A stretch of DNA of 63,576 nucleotides, taken from Asparagopsis taxiformis. Its lineage: Eukaryota; Rhodophyta; Florideophyceae; Bonnemaisoniales; Bonnemaisoniaceae. The notes under the pieces were generated by a model. It was not told where the DNA came from. It searched no databases and saw only the letters and a program-made list of their open reading frames with translations. Below are positions 10,862-19,746 of the stretch, one piece after another. The stretch's first letter is position 1, and each line of letters begins with the position of its first letter. The stretch covers positions 1 to 63,576 of the forward strand of contig JALQPE010000359.1 of NCBI GenBank assembly GCA_030407315.1, given 5' to 3'. The position numbers and the translations under genes were made by a program.

Positions 10862-12093
10862 GTGTGGTGCAATGCCACGTGGCGAACCGCCTTGTACGGT
10901 GAAACACCAAATATTTTGCATATATTTTTGAAACTTTAATTCCCACCACATTTTGGATTCTTTACCCGTCCACAGTGAATCACTGAACGCAGTACACTTG
11001 GACTCAGTGGTACACTGAAGTTTTATACCAGCACTAACTGTTGTACACTACACTAACAGTGGGTTTACCACACCGGTCGCCCCGGCCACTTAGGGTTTTC
11101 CGACCGCCCTACTGTACCAGTATTTTGGCCTATCCACTGACAACCGTAGCAGTTCACTTAGGGCTGACCACCGTTCTGTAACATAGTATTTATTCGACGG
11201 CGGATCGCCCAGTCCTTCGATTGTAAAGTTACCAGAAGTTCGGTTGTCATTTTGCTCCCAAGGTGCGTTTCGCCGTCTCATCCACAGCCTGCTTCTCCCT
11301 TGGCTATAGTTCTTGGCACCCTTCCGGTACCCGTTCGTCGCTGATCCAGCGTTTGCCCTTGGCACTCCACCCGCTGTATCAGCATTATCCCTTACCACGT
11401 GCAGCCTGTGGCGCGCTTGCCCCTCTATCAGGAGTCTTCAGCCTCTTGGTGTACCACCGGACCTGATCGTGTCGCTTCGCTCCCATCCTGCGGATCGCAG
11501 TAACTGTTTGCCTACTCCTCCTGTGGCTATAGTGCGTGGCACAAGTACGGCCCTACTCTTACCGCTGTACCAGCGCCTCTGGCATCGCCATCTCGCTGTA
11601 TCAGCTTCTCCTCTTCCCTTCCAGGGTCTCTTACCTGCACGTGCCTCTCGTGGTTCACGTGCCCACTCACCCCTTTCCACCTATCAGGTACCCTCATCTG
11701 CTTTGTAGACCACCATTCACGCTGTATCAGCTCCCCTTCATTTCCTTCTCGACCATTGGTCATTCCCCTCACACACTAAGTGTCCGTTGACACCCGGTGT
11801 ATCACCGTCACACACTACCACTTCAGTGCACCACTGATCCAGTGTTTGCGCTATCCCTTCTACCCCTTTAGGGTTGGCCTGACAAGCCAATATCTCACCT
11901 GCAAAGCAGTATCACTTGAACCAAGATTCTCGACGTACCGTCTGTGTGGCCTTACAACCCGCAGCCAAGCAGGCGATCCGCCTTACTCTACCACCTATAC
12001 CCTGAGCCTGACTACCGAGACAGGAGGGCTCGAACACCTTGCGGTGCTTAGCCGAATCGGCTCACTACCCTAAGTCGAAGTGACAGCTCGGGC
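10862..12093. mobile_element. 1.2-kb non-coding insertion inside Copia-1
   Basis: The RNase H reading frame stops matching after STCE (10861) and resumes as IALHEAGLIATADTTRYTNW at 12094. The intervening DNA has no recognisable protein and is pyrimidine-rich on this strand. It contains recurring CTGTATCAGC / CTGTACCAGC motifs (for example near 11373, 11565, 11603 and 11724). Its junctions carry inverted copies of one sequence: GTGTGGTGCAATGCC at 10862 and GGCATTGCACTACAC at 12091, 14 of 15 matching as reverse complements. No direct target-site duplication was found, so the class of element is unknown. Open frames within it are not convincing. Confidence 0.6.
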
Positions 12094-12519
12094 ATTGCAC
12101 TACACGAGGCAGGGCTAATAGCAACAGCAGACACTACGCGATACACAAACTGGCTATCAGGAATGCTCAAGGAACTGCTAATTCTTCCCGCAGAACAACC
12201 TATAATCACATACACGGATTCGCAATCCGCTATCCAGCTGGCCACCCAAATCGCACCAACCAAACGGCGTAAGTTCATCGACCTTCGGTTCCACTACGTC
12301 ATGGACTGCATAGAACAAGTCATTATCAAACTGGACTACCTACCAACTGACGAAATGATTGCGGACATTTTCACAAAACCCATATCTACCAAAGCCTACA
12401 ATCATCTCTCCGCTAAACTCCGATTAACTCCCCTCATTACCTCACCTTCCAACCAGAGTACATCCACAGCTTCCGTACCCCTCGCCCCTTGGCGCCAGGG
12501 GGGCTGTCAGGATGCTTAA
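12094..12519 (+). pseudogene. Copia-1 RNase H C-terminal part
   Basis: The frame continues IALHEAGLIATADTTRYTNW, then IITYTDSQSAIQLATQIAPT, KRRKFIDLRFHYVMDCIEQ and DEMIADIFTKPISTKAYNHL, which is the canonical end of copia polyproteins. It stops at 12519, a few codons inside the presumed 3' LTR. Confidence 0.8.
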
Positions 12520-12747
12520 TCAACTATAATGCCACCAAGGTCCGAGACCCACGTCAATCAGAATCAACATCAGGATGCTAAACCAATGACAGCTGTCCTA
12601 AACAGCACAGTGGCCGACGACGTCGACCACAAGATATAAACTAGATATCACGGAAGAACAGAATAATTCAGGAAAGCATCATCCTCTAACACTCATCTTT
12701 ACAGCTCAACTAGTCTACCGTTATCCTAATGATGTATTGTTTCATCA
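12505..12747 (+). repeat. Presumed 3' LTR of Copia-1
   Basis: TGTCAGGATGCTTAATC follows the purine tract directly, as expected for an LTR start. The right end is uncertain; CA dinucleotides near 12703 and 12747 are possible ends. There is no partner LTR in the window to fix the limits. Confidence 0.4.
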
Positions 12748-13085
12748 GGGCATCATTGATGTAAGTACTTGGAGATCGGAATAACATCATTCCACGTTGA
12801 AATTGTTCTCTGAACATATCCTTTTCATGAGCTGCAAGTCACAGGATTCAACAGAAAAACGTTCGAAATGCATATCGTCATATCTATTAAACCATCAGTA
12901 CAAATATCTCTATCAAGGCATGATAGGTCGTCACATGAGCACAAGAAATCGTCCGGATCCTGAGGTAAACAAAAACACCCTTCTAGACTTGTGCAAGGTG
13001 CCATATCAATGGAAGAAAAACATACTCGTGATCCGGCGCAATCACTATCTTCAGTGCATGTCTCACCTGTAAAAAACAGTCCATC

Positions 13086-13679
13086 CTATGCTGGTGGGGA
13101 TTCGACAGGTATCTCAGTCGGAGATGGACAGACAACGGGAGAGAATAACTCATTACCGAGTGAAAAACACGTGGTTACATCGAAATCTTCGGAACAGACG
13201 TCCCCTTCGAGACAAAATGGATCATCGCAAGAACAGTTGAGGTCATTGATATCTCTCGGAATACAAAAACATGATATCGAACCGTTGCACTGCACCAAAT
13301 CACCATCTTGGTTTGTTAAGCATGTACGCTCACCAGCGCACTCCGAATCTGTAAAGCAATTGTCACCTGTGAAACCAAGAGATTGTCGTGCGACACCATG
13401 AAGCTGAGGTACCCTGACGGCATTGACATGAATCTTATGAAGGATGTGTGAAATTTCCGGGGAAAGATTTTTGTTCCGGAGCGGTTTGCTTGATGGCTCA
13501 TCTTGCATGACTGGTTGAAGGATTCGGGCGTGTTGGTTTTGGTGCTTTGCTGCATGGAGTTTTGCTGCTTTCCTAAGTGCAGCCTTCAAATCAGGTGTGG
13601 TCGCACATGACGTCCATGCGAGAAAGGTGAGCAGTAGATAGACAACGGTCAGTTTTGAAATTGATCGATTGTATGTCAT
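13086..13679 (-). CDS. Secreted cysteine-rich protein
   Basis: This is a 197-residue protein. The N-terminus has a signal-peptide pattern: basic MTYNRSISK, hydrophobic LTVVYLLLTFLAW, then SCA as a likely cleavage region. A Lys/His/Ala-rich linker follows. The C-terminal half is Cys-rich, with about twelve Cys including GDNCFTDSECAGERTC, CNGSISCFC and CSCDDPFCLEGDVC, which suggests a disulphide-stabilised extracellular module. The tail is Pro/Ser-rich and ends at a clear stop. The same layout as an N-terminal region ahead of a protease domain is possible, but no trypsin domain follows here. Family not recognised. The start is the first ATG followed by a plausible signal peptide. Confidence 0.6.
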   Translation of the reverse strand: MTYNRSISKLTVVYLLLTFLAWTSCATTPDLKAALRKAAKLHAAKHQNQHARILQPVMQDEPSSKPLRNKNLSPEISHILHKIHVNAVRVPQLHGVARQSLGFTGDNCFTDSECAGERTCLTNQDGDLVQCNGSISCFCIPRDINDLNCSCDDPFCLEGDVCSEDFDVTTCFSLGNELFSPVVCPSPTEIPVESPPA

Positions 13680-13921
13680 GTCCAGAGACTGCAGTTTAAC
13701 GAGCGGGGTACTGTCACTGGAAATGGAGATGGTTTTCTGGATGAGAAGGGCGTGGTGTGGATGCGATGCGAGTTGATATAGAGGTACGTGAAACAGTCAT
13801 TAGTGGTTCTATCTAAACAAAGAACACGCAAGCATTGGTTTGTAATGGGGATACATGTTGTCGGATTTTTTGTGGACGGCTCATGTTGTTCGTAGCTTTT
13901 GGACGAAGATGTCTCTACTGA

Positions 13922-14296
13922 CAACTAGTTTCTCCAATTTCAACCTTTCGCAACAGCGATTGTCTTGTAGAAATAAAACAACGTGAGAGGCGAATATTCA
14001 CTAATGCTCTGAAAGAGCAGGAACAGAATGGGAAAACAAAAATTGGTCACTTGACATCATTGTTGGACATTGCTTCAAAATGGTGGGCTTCACATGGTAA
14101 TCCTATTCGCCGAGTCATCGCGCACTGTTGTAATCACCTCGATGTTATTTATGATATTCACCAACTGCGCGATGCAAAGCCAATGGCAGAAAGGAAACTG
14201 CGCGCTGAGCTATTTTTTCTGACAATTAGAGGTTTAACCATGCGGAACATCATATTGGAAATCAGGCTGTATCGTCGTGACTTCCTTAAAACGTAG
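13922..14296 (+). CDS. Open reading-frame fragment without a start codon
   Basis: A continuous 124-codon frame runs from the stop at 13919-13921 to 14296. It includes EIKQRERRIFTNALKEQEQN, GHLTSLLDIASKWWASHGN, RRVIAHCCNHLDVIYDIHQL and ERKLRAELFFLTIRGLTMRN. The helical, charged composition is protein-like. The first ATG is far inside, so this could be an exon or a gene fragment. The last codons overlap a 143-base tandem repeat. Family not recognised. Confidence 0.35.
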   Translation, partial: QLVSPISTFRNSDCLVEIKQRERRIFTNALKEQEQNGKTKIGHLTSLLDIASKWWASHGNPIRRVIAHCCNHLDVIYDIHQLRDAKPMAERKLRAELFFLTIRGLTMRNIILEIRLYRRDFLKT

Positions 14297-14569
14297 AGTG
14301 TCTCGTGACGATGGTTGGAACAGCGTGATGTACAATTTGGTAATCACATGATCGTCACACACTGGTCGTCGCTGTTATTGCCAGCTGCCCGAGATGTTTG
14401 GTGCGGTTCATGACCACATGACACATCCTTAAAACGTAGAGTGTCTCGTGACGATGGTTGGAACAGCGTGATGTACAATTTGGTAATCGCATGATCGTCA
14501 CACACTGGTCGTCACTGTTATTGCCAGCTGCCCGAGATGTTTGGTGCGGTTCATGACCAAATGACACAA
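14284..14569. repeat. 143-base tandem duplication
   Basis: The segment starting CCTTAAAACGTAGAGTGTCT at 14284 is repeated at 14427 with only a few substitutions. A minus-strand open frame (14855-14355) runs through both copies and becomes repetitive there. Confidence 0.9.
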
Positions 14570-15595
14570 CCTTCACGAAATAACTAACAGCGCCTCTCAT
14601 GTGTTGGAAATGGTAATTACATATTGTTGGACTTGTCCCGTATGCATCGGTCACCTTGTGTGGACGTGGGAGGATAGTGATCAACTGTGCTCCAGGAAAA
14701 AGCTGAACAAAGCGATATAGATTATGTGAGACAGTGTAGCAATATCGGTGCCAGAATAGTGCTACCGAGGTGCGCATATGATACTTGCAAGAGTCGTTAT
14801 AGTGTTGGTTGAGAACAAGATGCAGATAATATGAGTACCTACCCCTTGACGGCAAGAGTCTATGCTCTGTATTGTAATGTTGCCGTCTGACGCCGAGTCG
14901 TGAATACCATTCTTGCCTTCATGAAGACTTTCTCATCTGATACTACATGCCAGAAACAATTCGCGAGACGCACTGCTAAATTGATTCAAGGAGAAGAGAG
15001 GAAACTGTGCGTCGCCTCGGGACGTCTCCTGTTGAGCTAATTCGGCTGCCACACTGCATAAAATTGCCTTGGTGAGATTCCAAAGTGGAAACCGAGAGAA
15101 GCAATTGAAAATTCCAATTCAACTCCAGTTGAAATACACACGTGTCCAATGATGTCAGTGGTATAATTTCAAATTTATAATATTTTTCAAAATGCTGTGA
15201 CGAAAATATTGCAAATACTTAAAACGTGTAGACATCCGCAGCTGCTGCCAACAACAAGACTGATTCCGGACCGCTCGATAGGGACAAGTGGCAAACAAGT
15301 CCGAGACAGTCTGTCCGCCGCCAGGTAGCATTACAGATGCTGACGTGGCAAGCCTGTCGCTCTGCCTGGCGGACATTGTTCGAGCCAGCTGGAGATAGCT
15401 ATCTCCTCAAGTACTCTGTTTAGATCAATTTACTGCGGTCCTCCATCTTCCTCTCCAGATCCAGACGACATTCATTACAACATGCGTGCAAGTTAAAGCT
15501 TTCCACCCGCGACAGTTGCGTCATCGAAGAAAGCTTGCTCCTGCAGGTCAACCCAATCATAGCCATCGAAAAATGGGTAATACATAGCCAGCCAT
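14570..15595. other. Intergenic stretch
   Basis: The minus-strand frame ending at 14355 covers 14570-14855 without a recognised motif. An inverted repeat TGTCCGCCGCCAGG (15312) / CCTGGCGGACA (15365) lies near 15340. Nothing else was supported. Confidence 0.35.
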
Positions 15596-16981
15596 CTACG
15601 ACCTGCCAAGAAGCTGCATAGCGAAAACTTCACCGACACCTCTCAGCGTGTCCTCAGTAACCAACGGTTCGACCGCGCTCAGCACAACGACCAGTCGCTC
15701 TTCAACTGTGCTCAGACACACCTGTAGAACATGACCCGTTCCGAGAATCGATCCGTTGAAAGACAACTTCTTAATTTTCACACCGTCCGCAGCTACCTGC
15801 GAGTTGGCCTGATTAATTCTCTCAGTTCGTCCGAGATTGGAAATACCGATCAATGCTGTGCGTCCGAAATTCGTCTCTGCTGAAGTCAATAGATGTTTCT
15901 CACCTTTTCGTACCAGGAAGTTGCTCTTATAGGCTTCGCGTACAAACGTGCTTTTCACATCATACGAACGGATCTTCATCTGAATACTCTTCGCTCTTGT
16001 TTCCCACTGTCCCGATGTCCCATCTTCCAAGCAATGAAGATAGCCAAGATAGCAACCTGTGTCGTCGAGCATCAATTGCGAATTATCCGCCACACGAAGT
16101 CGCGCATCCGCCGCAACAATAGCCATAATATTCCGTCCACCAATGTGGAATCCCTTGCTTCTTGCCAATGATTCGTAGAGCGCGGATAAAATTCCACTGT
16201 TCAACGACACGTCACTTTGCTTGCATTTTGTGTAAAATTCATTGATGTCCGCCAGATTGAACTCCAATTTCGTCATAATCGTCCTTCGCAAGCGCCAGTC
16301 CTTGGACAAATCTTTTGTCTCAATTCCACCAAGATCAACTGCATGCGCAAGATCCATAACTTTTTCTCGATAGTACTTGACCTTGTCCCTGAACTTCACC
16401 GGACCAAACAGCTGTTCAACCGGCGGTGGAATCGGCTTCATTGTGGCATTTTCATCAGCAATTCCGTTGAAAAATAGAACCATTTGCGACCCAACAATAT
16501 CCAAACTACTCTCGTCGAACATCGAGTGTGGAATGATGAACAATACTACGGATCCGCCCTTACAAAGCACAAGCCTCCATGGCAGGAATCCACGCGACTC
16601 CTCCTCACGCAATTGTCTCCTCTGAGCAGTTGAAATCGACGGTGGAAACACGCCGTCGAATATCTGCAGCATGTACTGCTCGGGGGTGAGCGATCCGCTG
16701 TAAGTCTCGACACGAGTTTTCAATTCAGGGCATTGCACAATGGAGCCTTTCTTCTTGCGCCAGTCGAACTGAATATCGCACTGAAGAATCTGATGACGGG
16801 CTCGGAGATGGTCGGCGAGTTGGCGAAGCGATTCGATGGTTACAGCTTTGGTGAAGGAAAACGTGCCACCCATATAATGGGAGCCAAACGCTTTGTAGCT
16901 CGCATGAGTAAAAGCTTCGAGATGACCGGCTGGCCGAATAACAGACAATGATGCGGACGTTTTCAGCGCCATTATTGACAA
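15596..16981 (-). CDS. Condensation-fold acyltransferase (alcohol acetyltransferase-like)
   Basis: This 461-residue protein has the layout of CoA-dependent acyltransferases and NRPS condensation domains (chloramphenicol-acetyltransferase fold). Near residue 150 VVLFIIPHSMFDESSL matches the HHxxxD active-site region: His152 and Asp156 are in the right places, while the first His of the motif is Pro. Near residue 390 FGRTALIGISNLGR fits the strand before the second conserved motif. The N-terminal half holds the usual hydrophobic strand-helix pattern. It most likely transfers an acyl group from a CoA donor to an alcohol or amine; the substrate is unknown. The length equals a single stand-alone domain, with no carrier or adenylation domain. 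No signal peptide. The ATG at 16981 is the first in frame with good coding upstream of the fold. Confidence 0.7.
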   Translation of the reverse strand: MSIMALKTSASLSVIRPAGHLEAFTHASYKAFGSHYMGGTFSFTKAVTIESLRQLADHLRARHQILQCDIQFDWRKKKGSIVQCPELKTRVETYSGSLTPEQYMLQIFDGVFPPSISTAQRRQLREEESRGFLPWRLVLCKGGSVVLFIIPHSMFDESSLDIVGSQMVLFFNGIADENATMKPIPPPVEQLFGPVKFRDKVKYYREKVMDLAHAVDLGGIETKDLSKDWRLRRTIMTKLEFNLADINEFYTKCKQSDVSLNSGILSALYESLARSKGFHIGGRNIMAIVAADARLRVADNSQLMLDDTGCYLGYLHCLEDGTSGQWETRAKSIQMKIRSYDVKSTFVREAYKSNFLVRKGEKHLLTSAETNFGRTALIGISNLGRTERINQANSQVAADGVKIKKLSFNGSILGTGHVLQVCLSTVEERLVVVLSAVEPLVTEDTLRGVGEVFAMQLLGRS

Positions 16982-17466
16982 TGCGGGTAAGTTGCAAACG
17001 AATTTTTCAATGGGTGTGTGTTAGGATGGTGTTTATGTGGAGATGCGGTTGGAACATTTGAAGGAAATCTTGCGTTGGCCAACATGTCGAATGTCAATAA
17101 ACAAGATGTTATGTGGGGCTTGTAATGTACCAAGTGCTACGTTTCTTTGAATCATTTTGTTTTCATGGCGATGAATGTGTGCCGTTCCTGAGTGGGGAAG
17201 GTGCGTAACTGGCAGATTTTGGTTTACGGGTTGCAGTGACCTACCAGCCAGTTGAAAATGATTATGGTGAGGTGTGGAACGAGAAGAATGTAAGATGGCA
17301 TCAAACGATACGTGGCAAGTGGCATGCTTTCGACTCTGACTAGGGCTATTCTTTCAGATAGTATCCCCTCCGTGCGCCGTATGGACAGATGTGAGGGACA
17401 GAGCGGAACCGCCTTGAAAAATATCTCAAAAACTTTTCTTATAAATAGCAACGCGAAAATTATCAT
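16982..17466. other. Intergenic spacer between two minus-strand genes
   Basis: No supported gene. The stretch should contain the promoter of the acyltransferase and the 3' end signal of the membrane-protein gene. Confidence 0.4.
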
Positions 17467-18898
17467 TCAAATTTCATATTCCATCGGTGCAGAACCAAAC
17501 CGCGGGTCGACAGCTGCTCCAACCTGCCCGTCGGGAGGCACTCCACGCATGGCGTCTTCGCACTGTGCCCAAATCTCTCGTTCTCTGTTGAAACACGCTT
17601 TCCAGAAAGCAGTATTGCTTCCAAATCGAGATTGCTGTGCATCAAGTGCGCGCTCACTCCAGCTTCTCGACGTGTACGGAACGCTGTGAACAAATTCCAG
17701 ACGATCATACATTTCCCATAACGATGAGGTGCGTAATACCAATATAACAAATATAGCGACTACAAATGGTATCGCATATCGCCAGTCATACTCGCCGCAT
17801 TCTGTGAACTCGTAGTATCGGCCCCTTTTTTCATACAATTCATCATCGCTCAGCTTGGAACTCAGCACTGCGCGCAGAACGTTCTCACTCGTTATTTCCG
17901 ACACCTTGCGGTCTCCCGTTCTCGCTGTGGTGAACTGCACGAAGCGATACATCATCAACGAAAACAGGAAAGATCCAGAACTAAATTTGTTCACTTGACA
18001 TGAAATCCTCCATGATTGTACATCTTTTCGTGTCAGCTCCCACACTGAATCGTTTCTAGGATGACTAGTCATAAACCTTTCATTGGACATGGCGTTGTAT
18101 TCCAAATAAATCACATCATTGTTCGCCTCGCGTTCTTCATCTCTGGAGAACACGAACCAAGTCACACGCCCATCGTTCGAAACAATGTCTCCTCTTCCAG
18201 CAAAAATGCGTTTTCTACGCCCAATTTCCCGAAATGAAACATGTTCAAACGAAGACTGTTCACGGTCAAAACTGACGTTCAACGCACCGGCTTCAAACAC
18301 AGGACCTGGTTCCACCTTGCAACCATTGACGATGTCTGGAAATTCCTTGTGATCCATACATGACATACACACCACTTCATCAAGTTGCTTGGGCAAACCA
18401 GCTGCAATCCTGGTCAATTTCTCTCTAAACTTCAACCTACTTACAGCGAGGGCAAATGACGCTGATTCAATAGGCGTAAACCTACCCATAACATCGCCTC
18501 CAAGGATGACACGACCCTCTCTCTGAACGATACCACAGTTCAGCGCAGCGCCCACACCAGCCTCTGCAATTACATCAGAGGCAATAAGCACGATGGAGCA
18601 AATGATGGTGGCAACAATACCTGTCGAGAAACAAAATTCAGTCAGCTAAAATCACATTTATAGAACGATTCAACGGAAATATCAGGCACGTACATGGATA
18701 ACGACGGTATTTGAACAAAGCACGGGGAATATTCCATATCCATATGTCACTATCATGTACCACGGGAGCGCGATGCTGCGCATATAGACGGGAGGCGATC
18801 AAGTTGCGTAATGTCGATGCTTGTATACGGTCCGCGATAAACAACAATGTGATGAGCAGGAGATTGACGATAGCCGCAAGAGCGCCGACGCTCACCAT
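17467..18898 (-). CDS. Predicted multi-pass membrane protein, two exons
   Basis: Exon 1 is 18898-18694 and exon 2 is 18620-17467. Joining them in phase 1 gives one frame of about 452 codons. Evidence for splicing: exon 1 would otherwise run only briefly beyond the donor, exon 2 lacks an ATG at its start, and the removed 73 bases begin GTACGT and end TTTCTCGACAG. Hydrophobic segments are ALAAIVNLLLITLLFI near the N-terminus, IVATIICSIVLIASDVIAE directly across the splice junction, and YAIPFVVAIFVILVL about 110 residues from the end. The middle is a mixed, probably extracytoplasmic domain with Cys pairs (CMSCMDHKEFPDIVNGCKVE). Family not recognised. It is convergent or unrelated to the intact copia downstream, which starts 680 bases away. 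Confidence 0.65.
18621..18693 (-). other. Spliceosomal intron, 73 bases
   Basis: On the minus strand it begins GTACGTGCC at 18693 and ends CTCGACAG at 18621. A CTGAC branch-like motif (18645-18641) and a T-rich tract lie before the acceptor. Removal restores one open frame and joins two halves of a hydrophobic segment. Confidence 0.75.
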
Positions 18899-19577
18899 TT
18901 GACGGGGAGTGGGGTGGGGAAGGAACGGACATTGGGTCGGAAGGGGTCTGGTCGTTGCGGAGACGCTGCATGAGATGAAGATTGTCGGATGAGACGAGTG
19001 ATTTGGTGTAAATGTACGTCTGTATCGTATTGGCGTTATATTGCGGAGGAGGCTCGTGATGATGGAATTGAGTGATGCAACGCGGCCACAGCGACTTGGG
19101 TGATTGGGGGGATGACCGAAGATAGATGCCTGTTATTTCGCCCGTGCATCGTGTGCGGCACGCGTGGACGCAATGATGATTGTTGGGTATTTCTTTGTCA
19201 TGAGGTATGTGGATTCAGAATAGAACGACTTGTTTCGAGAGCTTAATGGGAGGAGGAGTTCCATTGGTCCACTTGTCTTGTTTTGCTATTTTGTTGGTGC
19301 ACAAGGTTTAATGGAAACGAGCGTTATATCATCTGAAACGCGCTCTGGTTTTTATTCAACACAGATTTTTGTGTCAAAGGGCACACGATTAGGCTAGAAC
19401 TGTGTGGATGTTCGCAAGTGTGATGTGACCTTGTTGTAAGAAGCGGATGTCTCTCATGCCTTTGCTCCTTCGCAGTCGATATGGGAATGTCCACATTCGT
19501 CGCATGTTGTCAAGTTGCCGCGGATACACGTGTAAGATACTTTGTATGCAATGGTGTTGACAACTTGCTACCCAGTC
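18899..19577. other. Intergenic stretch left of Copia-2
   Basis: No supported gene. It probably contains the promoter of the minus-strand membrane-protein gene (near 18900-19100). Its last bases, GAAAC at 19578-19582, are the target-site duplication of Copia-2. Confidence 0.4.
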
Positions 19578-19582
19578 GAAAC

Positions 19583-19732
19583 TGTGAAGACAAATCTCGT
19601 CTCCTCACCGCAATGCACCCATTAACAATTAACACATAGAAATCTCAATTACAAATTAACTAATCCATCGATACTTATAGCTCCGACGCCGGATCAATAA
19701 ACAGGAGGGTATCGGACTCTCAAGACTTCACA
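19583..19732 (+). repeat. Copia-2 5' LTR
   Basis: 150 bases, TGTGAAGACAAATC...ACTTCACA, starting with TG and ending with CA. Confidence 0.95.
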
Positions 19733-19746
19733 GGTTATGGTCCCAT
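19733..19746 (+). promoter_or_regulatory. Copia-2 primer-binding site overlapping the start codon
   Basis: GGTTATGGTCCCAT directly follows the LTR. It matches, with two differences, the complement of the anticodon arm of eukaryotic initiator tRNA-Met (GGTTATGGGCCCAG). Its ATG at 19737 is the first codon of the polyprotein. Confidence 0.7.

Larger units (their letters stand above)
9498..12504 (+). mobile_element. Copia-1: 5'-truncated, decayed Ty1/copia retrotransposon
   Basis: Only the 3' half of a Ty1/copia pol remains (RT and RNase H), with several frame changes. It is split at 10862 by a 1.2-kb insertion and ends in a purine tract (CCAGGGGGGC, 12495-12504) before a presumed LTR. Gag, protease and integrase are absent; the left end lies close to 9500. 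No 5' LTR or target-site duplication was found. Confidence 0.8.

Noticed and set aside
10862..12093. Solo LTR as the explanation for the Copia-1 insertion
   Set aside because: TG...CA ends can be drawn, but no direct target duplication fits and the junctions are inverted instead.
14355..14855. 166-codon minus-strand gene
   Set aside because: The C-terminal third is made only by the 143-base duplication and there is no motif; kept as part of the spacer description.
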